Origin: Saccoglossus kowalevskii
Taxonomy: Eukaryota > Hemichordata > Enteropneusta > Harrimaniidae
Direction: 5' to 3'
Length of the DNA: 32,424 bases
Assembly (NCBI RefSeq): GCF_000003605.2
Contig: NW_003131445.1
Span: 9,425 to 41,848, forward strand
Each line of letters starts with the position of its first letter. The stretch's first letter is position 1. The notes beneath the pieces were generated by a model, which was not told the DNA's origin, made no database searches, and worked only from the letters and a program-made list of their open reading frames with translations. Positions 1 to 9,198 of the stretch are shown here, in pieces. A program made the translations under genes and the position numbers.

Positions 1-440
1 GATTGAACTTTACTTCCATTATCGGCCGATCATCTGACCAGTCACTCTATCAGGGTCATTTAAACATTATTGTAATTGGCGTCCATTTTATGTATGGAAC
101 TGTTTAAAAATTCTACATCCTTTGATAGCCACTACGATATTCAAACGGCCTTTTATGACATATTCATTCACTTTCGCGAACTTTTAACAACTGGATTCGA
201 TAATGTAACAGAATAGGTAACATTTCCATGTAAATCTGCCAACTTTGCACAAGATTTTGACAACTTTGTAAGCACTTCGTTAGTCACTTTGCGCTTGGGT
301 AGTGGTACAATGTGCCAACATAAATAGCTGTTTTAAACTTTTACATAATTTTGTTCTAAATTTAACTGCGGGGTTCTATATGAAATGACATAGGGGGAAT
401 ATACACGCAAATCCACCAACATTTAAATTGCTTTAAACAT
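1..440 (+). repeat. Type B block, left edge
   Basis: This stretch carries B diagnostics: TTACTTCCATTATCGG, GATAGCCACTACG, AAACGGCC, GGATTCG, CATGTAAATCTGCC, AGATTTTGACAAC and GACATAGGGGG. The GGCGTCC and GACCAGTCA variants are shared with M30 about 30 monomers away. A C-type end follows at about 440. Confidence 0.8.
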
Positions 441-470
441 TTTTAGTATGTGTTTGTTCATTTTACGGAC
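1..470 (+). repeat. Partial monomer, right part (M0)
   Basis: The last 470 bp of a unit, cut by the window start. Type B turning to C near 440. GGCGTCC at 78 and GACCAGTCA are shared with M30; CTTCGTTAGTCAC and the ACATTTAAATTGC form near 420 are private. Confidence 0.9.
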
Positions 471-800
471 GGCTCATATGACAGTCTGCTAACATGGGAG
501 GATTCATATGGATTTTAGTCATTTTTCATACTTTATAACTGTAGGTTTCGGTATAACAACAACTTAGGTCAAATAAACAAACAAATCTAGCAACTTTGGA
601 ATCGCTTTGGAGAACTTTGCACGCTGTTTTAACAGTTTAGACCAAATAGTGCAGACTGCAAAAACTCGAAAAAGTGTCACCAGCTGGATTTCTCAGTTGT
701 CTCCCATGCAAGTGCTAACCAAGACCGATTGAACTTTACTTCTATTATCAGTCGATCATCTGACCACTCATCTATCAGGGTCATTTAAAAATTATCGTGA
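440..800 (+). repeat. Type C (A/B mosaic) transition
   Basis: A-like positions (GTATGTGTTTG, GACAGTCTGC, GTTTTAACAG, GTCTCCC) alternate with B-like ones (ATGGATTT, GGAATCG, CAGACTGC, GATTGAAC, GTCATTT). It ends where CATGTAATTGATGG and the A type begin, near 800-815. Confidence 0.7.
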
Positions 801-1197
801 GTGGCGGCCATGTAATTGATGGAAATGTTTAAAAATTCTACATCCTTCGAGGGCCACTGCGATATTCAAAGGGCCTTTTATAACATATTCATTCACTTTC
901 GCGAACTTTTAACAACTGGACTCGATAATGTAACAGAATAGGTAACATTTCCATGCAAATCTACCAACTTTGCACAAGCTTTTCACAACTTTGTAAGCAC
1001 TTTGTTAATCACTTTGCGCTTGGGTAGTGGTACAATGTGCCAACATAAATAGCTGTTTTTGACTTTTACATAATTTTGTTCTAAATTTAACTGCGGGGTT
1101 CTATATGAAATGACTTGGGGGGGGGATATAAACGCAAATCCACCAAATTTTCAATCGCTTTTAACATTTTCAGTATGTGTTTGTTCATTTTACGGCC
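471..1197 (+). repeat. Monomer M1 (C then A)
   Basis: 727 bp. C-like to about 800, then A. Private: GGACGGCTC at its edge, GTGAGTGGCGG, and a run of nine Gs at 1117-1125 where other units have TTAGGGGG. Confidence 0.92.
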
Positions 1198-1921
1198 GGC
1201 TCATATGACAGTCTGCTAACATGGATGGTTTCAAATGAATTTTACTCATTTTTCGTACTTTATAACTGCATGGGTCGATATAACAACAACTTAGTGAAAA
1301 TAAACAAACAAATCTAACAACTTTGGAAACGCTTTGGAGAACTTTGCACGCAGTTTTACAGCATGGAACAAATAGTGTAGATGGCAAAACTCAAAAAAAG
1401 TGTCAACCGCTGGTTTTCTCAGGTGTCTCCCATGCAAATACTAACCACGACCGATTGATCTTTACTTCTATTATTGGTCGATCAACTGACCACTTATCTA
1501 TCAGGGTCGTTTGAAAATTATTGTTATTGGCGGCCATGTAATTGATGGAAATGTTTAAAAATTCTACATCCTTCGAGGGCCACTGCGATATTCAAAGGGC
1601 CTTTAATAACATATTCATTCACTTTCGCGAACTTTTAACAACTGGACTAGATAATGTAACAGAATAGGTAACATTTCCATGCAAATCTACCAACTTTGCA
1701 CAAGCTTTTCACAACTTTGTAAGCACTTTGTTAAACACTTTGAGCTTGAGTAGTGGTACAAAGTGCCAACATAAATAGCTGTTTTTGACTTTTACATAAT
1801 TTTGTTCTAAATTTAACTGCGGGGTTCTATATGAAATGACTTAGGGGGAATATAAACGCAAATCCACCAACTTTTCAATCGCTTTTAACATTTTCAGTAT
1901 GTGTTTGTTCATTTTACGGCC
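1198..1921 (+). repeat. Monomer M2 (A)
   Basis: 724 bp. Private: CATGGATGG, TAGTGAAAATAAAC, GCAGTTTTACAGC (dyad broken by a deletion), GGACTAGATAATG and GAGCTTGAGTAGTGG. Confidence 0.92.
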
Positions 1922-2649
1922 GGCTCATATGACAGTCTGCTAACATGGAAGGTTTCAAATGAATTTTAGTCATTTTTCATACTTTACAACTGCATGGTTC
2001 GATATAACAACAACTTAGGTCAAATAAACAAACAAATCTAGCAACTATGGAAACGCTTTGGAGAACTTTGCACGCTATTTTAATAGCATGGACCAAATAG
2101 GTGCAGACGGCAAAAACTCAAAAAAAGTGTCAACCGCTGGTTTTCTCAGGTTGTCTCCCATGCAAATACTAACCACGACCGATTGATCTTTACTTCTATT
2201 ATTGGTCGATCACCTGACCACTCATCTATCAGGGTCGTTTAAAAATTATTGTTATTGGTGGCCATGTAATTGATGGAAATGTTTAAAAATGATACATCCT
2301 TCGAGGGCCACTGCGATATTTAAAGGACCTTTTATAACATATTCATTCACTTTCGCGAACTTTTAACAACTGGACTCGATAATGTAACAGAATAGGTAAC
2401 ATTTCCATGCAAATCTACCAAATTTGCACAAGCTTTTCACAACTTTGTAAGCACTTTGTTAATCACTTTGCGCTTGGGTAGTGGTACAATGTGCCAACAT
2501 AAATAGCTGTTTTTGACTTTTACATAATTTTGTTCTAAATTTAACTGCGGGGTTCTACATGAAATGACTTAGGGGGAATATAAACGCAAATCCACCAACT
2601 TTTCAATCGCTTTTAACATTTTCAGTATGTGTTTGTTCATTTTACGGCC
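1922..2649 (+). repeat. Monomer M3 (A)
   Basis: 728 bp. Carries the doubly changed dyad GCTATTTTAATAGC at 2074-2087, AACTATGG, ATTGGTGGCC and AAATGATACATCC. Confidence 0.92.
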
Positions 2650-2801
2650 GGCTCATATGACAGTCTGCTAACATGGAAGGTTTCAAATGAATTTTAGTCA
2701 TTTTTCATACTTTATAACTGCATGGTTCGATATATCAACAACTTAGGTCAAATAAACAAACAAATCTAGTAACTTTGGAAACGCTTTGGAGAACTTTGCA
2801 C

Positions 2802-2815
2802 GCTGTTTTAACAGC
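2802..2815 (+). repeat. GCTGTT/AACAGC dyad (type A example, M4)
   Basis: A perfect 6-bp inverted repeat with a 2-base centre, found in most type A and C units. In type B one base changes, giving the palindrome TGTTAACA at the same place. In M3 both arms change together to GCTATT/AATAGC (2074-2087). Confidence 0.6.
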
Positions 2816-3079
2816 TTGGACAAAATAGGTGCAGACGACAAAAACTCAAAAAAAGTGTCAACCGCTGGTTTTCTCAGGTTGTCTCCCATGCAAGTACTAA
2901 CCACGACCGATTGATCTTTACTTCTATTATTGGTCGATCACCTGACCACTCATCTATCAGGGTCGTTTAAAAATTATTGTTATTGGCGGCCATGTAATTG
3001 ATGGAAATGTTTAAAAATTCTACATCATTCGAGGGCCACTGCGATATTCAAAGGGCCTTTTATAACATATTCATTCACT

Positions 3080-3087
3080 TTCGCGAA
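3080..3087 (+). repeat. Conserved TTCGCGAA palindrome (example in M4)
   Basis: This 8-bp palindrome with two CpGs is present once in nearly every monomer of all types. M22 extends it to GTTCGCGAAC (16163-16172). Exceptions I saw are M5 (TTCTCGAA, 3808), M24 (TTCACGAA, 17616) and M37 (TTTGCGAA, 27077). It could be a protein site, but nothing here proves it. Confidence 0.6.
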
Positions 3088-3148
3088 CTTTTAACAACTG
3101 GACTCGATAATGTAACAGAATAGGTAACATTTCCATGCAAATCTACCA

Positions 3149-3200
3149 ACTTTGCACAAGCTTTTCACAACTTTGTAAGCACTTTGTTAATCACTTTGCG
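3149..3200 (+). repeat. Helically phased CTTTG/CTTTT series (example in M4)
   Basis: CTTTG or CTTTT occurs at 3150, 3161, 3171, 3182 and 3194, spacings 11, 10, 11 and 12 bp. Module 1 of the same unit has CTTTG at 2773, 2784 and 2794. T-tracts repeated once per helical turn are a known source of intrinsic DNA curvature; curvature here is inferred, not measured. Confidence 0.65.
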
Positions 3201-3377
3201 CTTGGGTAGTGGTACAATGTGCCAACATAAATAGCTGTTTTTAACTTTTACATAATTTTGTTCTAAATTTAACTGCGGGGTTCTACATGAAATGACTTAG
3301 GGGGAATATAAACGCAAATCCACCAACTTTTCAATCGCTTTTAACATTTTCAGTATGTGTTTGTTCATTTTACGGCC

Positions 3378-4108
3378 GGCTCATATGACAGTCTGCTAAC
3401 ATGGAAGGTTTCAAATGAATTTTAGTCATTTTTCATACTTTATAACTGCATAGTTCGATATAACAACAACTTAGGTGAATTAAACAAACAAATCTAGCAA
3501 CTTTGGAAACGCTTTGGAGAACTTTGCACGCTGTTTTAACAGCTTGGACAAAATAGGTGCAGACGGCAAAAACTCAAAAAAAGTGTCAACCGCTGGTTTT
3601 CTCAGGTTGTCTCCCATGCAAATACTAACCACGACCGATTGATCTTTACTTCTATTATTGGTCGATCACCTGACCACTCATCTATCAGGGTCGATTAAAA
3701 ATTATTGCTATTGGCGGCCATGTAATTGATGGAAATGTTTAAAAATTCTACGTCCTTCGAGGGCCACTGCAATATTTAAAGGGCCTTTTATAACATATTC
3801 CTTCTCATTCTCGAACTTTTAACAACTGGACTCCAAAATGTAACATAATAGGTAACATTTCCATGCAAAATCTACCAACTTTGCACAAGCTTTTCACAAC
3901 TTTGTAAGCACTTTGTTAATCACTTTGAGCTTGGGTAGTGGTACAATGAGCCAACATAAATAGCTGTTTTTAACTTTTACATAATTTTGTTCTAAATTTA
4001 ACTGCGGGGTTCTACATGAAATGACCTAAGGGGGAATATAAACGCAAATCCACCAACTTTCAATCGCTTTTTAACATTTTTAGTATGTGTTTGTTCATTT
4101 TACGGCCC
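3378..4108 (+). repeat. Monomer M5 (A, locally diverged)
   Basis: 731 bp. GCATAGTTCG and TAGGTGAATTAAAC, the latter shared with M40. A cluster of changes at about 3750-3850 destroys the TTCGCGAA palindrome and gives GGACTCCAAAATG and ACATAATAGG. Confidence 0.92.
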
Positions 4109-4836
4109 GGCTCATATGACAGTCTGCTAACATGGAAGGTTTCAAATGAATTTTAGTCATTTTTCATACTTTATAACTGCATGGTTCGATATAACAACAA
4201 CTTAGGTCAAATAAACAAACAAATCTAGCAACTTTGGAAACGCTTTGGAGAACTTTGCACGCTGTTTTAACAGCATAGACCAAATAGGTGCAGACGGCAA
4301 AAACTCAAAAAAAGTGTCAACCGCTGGTTTTCTAAGGTTGTCTCCCATGCAAGTACTAACCACGACCGATTGATCTTTACTTCTATTATTGGTCGATCAC
4401 CTGACCACTCATCTATCAGGGTCGTTTAAAAATTATTGTTATTGGCGGCCATGTAATTGATGGAAATGTTTAAAAATTCTACATCCTTCGAGGGCCACTG
4501 CGATATTCAAAGGGCCTTTAATAATATATTCATTCACTTTCGCGAACATTTAACAACTGGACTCGATAATGTAACAGAATAGGTAACATTTCCATGCAAA
4601 TCTACCAACTTTGCACAAGCTTTTCACAACTTTGTAAGCACTTTGTTAATCACTTTGCGCTTGGGTAGTGGTACAATGTGCCAACATAAATAGCTGTTTT
4701 TGACTTTTACATAATTTTGTTCTAAATTTAACTGCGGGGTTCTACATGAAATGACTTAGGGGGAATATAAACGCAAATCCACCAACTTTTCAATCGCTTT
4801 TAACATTTTCAGTATGTGTTTGTTCATTTTACGTCC
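4109..4836 (+). repeat. Monomer M6 (A)
   Basis: 728 bp. ACAGCATAGACC, TTCTAAGGTTG, AATAATATATTC and GCGAACATTTAAC. An extra C sits before its start (GGCCCGG). Confidence 0.92.
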
Positions 4837-5563
4837 GGCTCATATGACAGTCTGCTAACATGGAAGGTTTCAAATGAATTTTAGTCATTTTTCATACTTT
4901 ACAACTGCATGGTTCGATATAACAACAACTTAGGTCAAATAAACAAACAAATCTAGCAACTTTGGAAACGCTTTGGAGAACTTTGCACGCTGTTTTAACA
5001 GCATGGACCAAATAGGTGCAGACGGCAAAAACTCAAAAAAGTGTCAACCGCTGGTTTTCTCAGGTTGTCTCCCATGCAAATACTAACCACGACCGATTGA
5101 TCTTTACTTCTATTATTGGTCGCTCACTTGACCACTCATCTATCAGGGTCGTTTAAAAAAAATTGTTATTGGCGGCCATGTAATTGATGGAAATGTTTAA
5201 AAGTTCTACATCCTTCGAGGGCCACTGCGATATTCAAAGGGCCTTTAATAACATATTCATTCACATTCGCGAACTTTTAACAACTGGACTCGATAATGTA
5301 ACAGAATAGGTAACATTTCCATGCAAATCTACCAACTTTGCACAAGCTTTTCACAACTTTGTAAGCACTCTGTTAATCACTTTGGGCTTGGGTAGTGGTA
5401 CAATGTGCCAACATAAATAGCTGTTTTTGACTTTTACATAATTTTGTTCTAAATTTAACTGCGGGGTTCTATATGAAATGACTTAGGGGGAATATAAACG
5501 CAAATCCACCAACTTTTCAATCGCTTTTAACATTTTCAGTATGTGTTTGTTCATTTTACGTCC
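4837..5563 (+). repeat. Monomer M7 (A)
   Basis: 727 bp. TACGTCCGG at its edge, GTCGCTCACTTG, TTTAAAAAAAATTG, CACATTCGCG, CACTCTGTTAATC and TTTGGGCTTGGG. Confidence 0.92.
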
Positions 5564-6294
5564 GGCTCATATGACAGTCTGCTAACATGGAAGGTTTCAA
5601 ATGAATTTTAGTCATTTTTCATACTTTACAACTGCATGGTTCGATATAACAACAACTTAGGTCAAAGAAACAAACAAATCTAGCAACTTTGGAAACGCTT
5701 TGGAGAACTTTGCACGCTGTTTTAACAGCATGGACCAAAGAGGTGCAGACGGCAAAAACTCAAAAAAGTGTCAACCACTGGTTTTCTCAGGTTGTCTCCC
5801 ATGCAAATACTAACCACGACCGATTGATCTTTACTTCTATTATTGGTCGATCACCTGACCACTCATCTATCAGGGTCGTTTAAAAATTATTGTTATTGGC
5901 GGCCATGTAATTGATGGAAATGTTTAAAAATTCTACATCCTTCGAGGGCCACTGCGATATTCAAAGGGCCTTTAATAACATATTCATTCACTTTCGCGAA
6001 CAAACTTTTAACAACTGGACTCGATAATGTAACAGAATAGGTAACATTTCCATGCAAATCTACCAACTTTGCACAAGCTTTTCACAAATTTGTAAGCACT
6101 TTGTTAATCACTTTGCGCTTAGGTAGTGGTACAATGTGCCAACATAAATAGCTGTTTTTGACTTTTACATAATTTTGTTCTAAATTTAACTGCGGGGTTC
6201 TACATGAAATGACTTAGGGGGAATATAAACGCAAATCCACCAACTTTTCAATCGCTTTTAACATTTTCAGTATGTGTTTGTTCATTTTACGGCC
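5564..6294 (+). repeat. Monomer M8 (A)
   Basis: 731 bp. TACGTCCGG edge, GTCAAAGAAAC, and GACCAAAGAGG where a G replaces the T of the usual TAG. A 4-bp insertion gives GCGAACAAACTTTT at 6001-6005. Confidence 0.92.
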
Positions 6295-7023
6295 GGCTCA
6301 TATGACAGTCTGCTAACATGGAAGGTTTCAAATGAATTTTTGTCATTTTTCATACTTTATAACTGCATGGTTCGATATATCAACAACTTAGGTCAAATAA
6401 ACAAACAAATCTAGTAACTTTGGAAACGCTTTGGAGAACTTTGCACGCTGTTTTAACAGCTTGGACAAAATAGGTGCAGACGGCAAAAACTCAAAAAAAG
6501 TGTCAACCGCTGGTTTTCTCAGGTTGTCTTCCACACAAATACTAACCACGACCGATTGATCTTTACTTCTATTATTGGTCGATCACCTGACCACTCATCT
6601 ATCAGGTTCGTTTAAAAATTATTGTTATTGGCGGCCATGTAATTGATGGAAATGTTTAAAAATTCTACATCCTTCGAGGGCCACTGCGATATTTAAAGGG
6701 CCTTTTATAACATATTCATTCACTTTCGCGAACTTTTAAAAAGTGGACGCGATAATGTAACAGAATAGGTAACATTTCCATGCAAATCTACCAACTTTGC
6801 ACAAGCTTTTCACAAACTTTGTAAGCACTTTGTTAATCACTTTGCGCTTGGGTAGTGGTAAAATGTGCCAACGTAAATAGCTGTTTTTGACTTTTACATA
6901 ATTCTGTTCTAAATTTAACTGCGGGGTTCTACATGGAATGACTTAGGGGGAATATAAACGCAAATCCACCAACTTTTCAATCGCTTTTAACATTTTTAGT
7001 ATGTGTTTGTTCATTTTACGGCC
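6295..7023 (+). repeat. Monomer M9 (A)
   Basis: 729 bp. GATATATCAAC, CTAGTAAC, GTCTTCCACACAAATAC, TTAAAAAGTGGACGCG, GGTAAAATGTGCCAACG and AATTCTGTTC. Confidence 0.92.
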
Positions 7024-7742
7024 GGCTCATATGACAGTCTGCTAACATGGAAAGTTTCAAATGTATTTATTCATTTTTCATACTTTATAACTGCATGGTT
7101 CGAAAAAACAACAACTTAGGTCAAATAAACAAACAAATCTAGCAACTTTGGAATCGCTTTGAAGAACTTTGCACGCAGTTTTAACAGCTTGGACCAAATA
7201 GGTGCAGACAGCAAAAACTCAAAAAAGTGTCACCCGGTGGTTTTCTCAGGTTGTCTCCCATGCAAGTACTAACCACGACCGATTGAACTTTACTTCCATT
7301 ATCGGTCGATAACCTGACCACTCATCTATTAGGGTCGTTTAAAAATTATTGTTATTGGCGGCCATGTAATTGATGGAAATGTTTAAAAATTCTACATCCT
7401 TCGAGGGCCACTGCGATATTCAAAGGGCCTTTTATAACATATTCATTCACTTTCGCGAACTTTTAACAACTGGACTCGATAATGTAACAGAATAGGTAAC
7501 ATTTCCATGCAAATCTACCAACTTTGCACAAAGCTTTTCACAACTTTGTAAGCACTTTGTTAATCACTTTGCGCTTGGGTAGTGGTACAATGTGCCAACA
7601 TAAATAGCTGTTTTGACTTTTACATAATTTTGTTCTAAATTTAACTTCTATATGAAATGACTTAGGGGGAATATAAACGCAAATCCACCAACTTTTCAAT
7701 CGCTTTTAACATTTTCAGTATGTGTTTGTTCATTTTACGTCC
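7024..7742 (+). repeat. Monomer M10 (A with C patch)
   Basis: 719 bp, the shortest unit. It carries the C-like tract at about 7154-7305 and lacks 7 bp (GCGGGGT) after 7646, part of an otherwise constant stretch. Also TTCGAAAAAACAAC and GCAGTTTTAACAGC. Confidence 0.92.
7154..7305 (+). repeat. C-type patch within an A monomer (M10)
   Basis: GGAATCG, TTGGACC, AAAAAAGTGTCACCC, CAAGTAC, GATTGAAC and TTCCATTATCGG replace the A forms seen on both sides. A forms resume at GGTCGTTTAAAAATTATTG. GTCTCCC and GTTTTAAC within it are C rather than B. A short gene-conversion tract is the simplest reading. Confidence 0.65.
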
Positions 7743-8470
7743 GGCTCATATGACAGTCTGCTAACATGGAAGGTTTCAAATGAATTTTAGTCATTTTTCA
7801 TACTTTATAACTGCATGGTTTGATATATCAACAAATTAGGTCAAATAAACAAACAAATCTAGTAACTTTGGAAACGCTTTGGAGAACTTTGCACGCTGTT
7901 TTAACAGCTTGGACAAAATAGGTGCAGACGACAAAAACTCAAAAAAAGTGTCAACCGCTGGTTTTCTCAGGTTGTCTCCCATGCAAGTACTAACCACGAC
8001 CGATTGATCTTTACTTCTATTATTGGTCGATCACCTGACCACTCATCTATCAGGGTCGATTAAAAATTATTGTTATTGGTGGCCATGTAATTGATGGAAA
8101 TGTTTAAAATTTCTACATCATTCGAGGGCAACTGCGATATTCAAAGGGCCTTTTATAACATATTCATTCACTTTCGCGAACTTTTAACAACTGGACTCGA
8201 TAATGTAACAGAATAGGTAACATTTCCATGCAAATCTACCAACTTTGCACAACCTTTTCACAACTTTGTAAGCACTTTGTTAATCACTTTGCGCTTGGGT
8301 AGTGGTACAATGTGCCAACATAAATAGCTGTTTTTGACTTTTACATAATTTTGTTCTAAATTTAACTGCGGGGTTCTATATGAAATGACTTAGGGGGAAT
8401 ATAAACGCAAATCCACCAACTTTTCAATCGCTTTTAACATTTTCAGTATGTGTTTGTTCATTTTACGGCC
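7743..8470 (+). repeat. Monomer M11 (A)
   Basis: 728 bp. TACGTCCGG edge; TGATATATCAACAAATTAGG, CTAGTAAC, CAGACGACAAAAAC and ACATCATTCGAGG as in M4; GGTCGATTAAAAATT as in M5; ACAACCTTTTC private. Confidence 0.92.
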
Positions 8471-9198
8471 GGCTCGTATGACAGTCTGCTAACATGGGAG
8501 GTTTCAAATGGATTTTAGTCATTTTTCATACTTTACAACTGCATGGTTCGATATAACAACAACTTAGGTCAAATAAACAAACAAATCTAGCAACTTTGGA
8601 AACGCTTTGGAGAACTTTGCACGCTGTTTTAACAGCATGGACCAAATAGGTGCAGACGGCAAAAACTTAAAAAAAGTGTCAACCGCTGGTTTTCTAAGGT
8701 TGTCTCCCATGCAAGATCTAACCACGACCATTTGATCTTTACTTCCATTATTCGTCGATCATCTGACCACTCATCTATCAGGGTCGTTTAAAAATTATCG
8801 TTATTGGCGGCCATGTAATTGATGGAAATGTTTAAAAATTCTACATCCTTCGAGGGCCACTGCGATATTCAAAGGGCCTTTTATAACATATTCATTCACT
8901 TTCGCGAACTTTTAACAACTGGACTCAATAATGTAACAGAATAGGTAACATTTCCATGCAAATCTACCAACTTTGCACAAGCTTTTCACAACTTTGTAAG
9001 CACTTTGTTAATCATTTTGCGTTTGGGTAGTGGTACAATGTGCCAACATAAATAGGCTTTTTAGACATTTACATAATTTTGTTCTAAATTTAAATGCGGG
9101 GGTCTATATGAAATGACTTATGGGGAATATACACGCAAATCAACCATCTTTTCAATCACTTTTAACATTTTTAGAATGTATTTGTACATTTTACGGCC
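8471..9198 (+). repeat. Monomer M12 (A to C)
   Basis: 728 bp. GCTCGTATG, CATGGGAGG with ATGGATTT (C-like), then A, then TTCCATTATTCG and ATCATCTG. From about 9020 it is C: AGACATTTACATAA, TTTAAATGCGGGGGTC and TAGAATGTATTTG. Confidence 0.9.

Larger units (their letters stand above)
2650..3377 (+). repeat. Monomer M4 (A)
   Basis: 728 bp. GATATATCAAC, CTAGTAAC, CAGACGACAAAAAC and ACATCATTCGAGG are shared with M11, seven units downstream. Confidence 0.92.
800..9020 (+). repeat. Type A block, about 11 monomers
   Basis: Units here share CATGGAAGG, ATGAATTT, GGAAACGC, CAGACGGC, GTCAACCGC, GATTGATC, CATGTAATTGATGG, GAGGGCCACTGCG, AAAGGGCC, GGACTCG, CATGCAAATCTACC, AGCTTTTCAC and TATAAACGC. Two interruptions occur: a short C-like tract in M10 (about 7154-7305) and C-like patches in M12 (about 8500 and 8740-8770). 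Confidence 0.85.

Noticed and set aside
5689-5883. Recurrent peptide beginning MESLWRTLHAVLTAW or METLWRTLHAVLTAW in several units
   Set aside because: The shared peptide only mirrors shared DNA. In most units TAG follows directly (ACCAAATAGG), and only chance changes such as AAAGAGG extend it.
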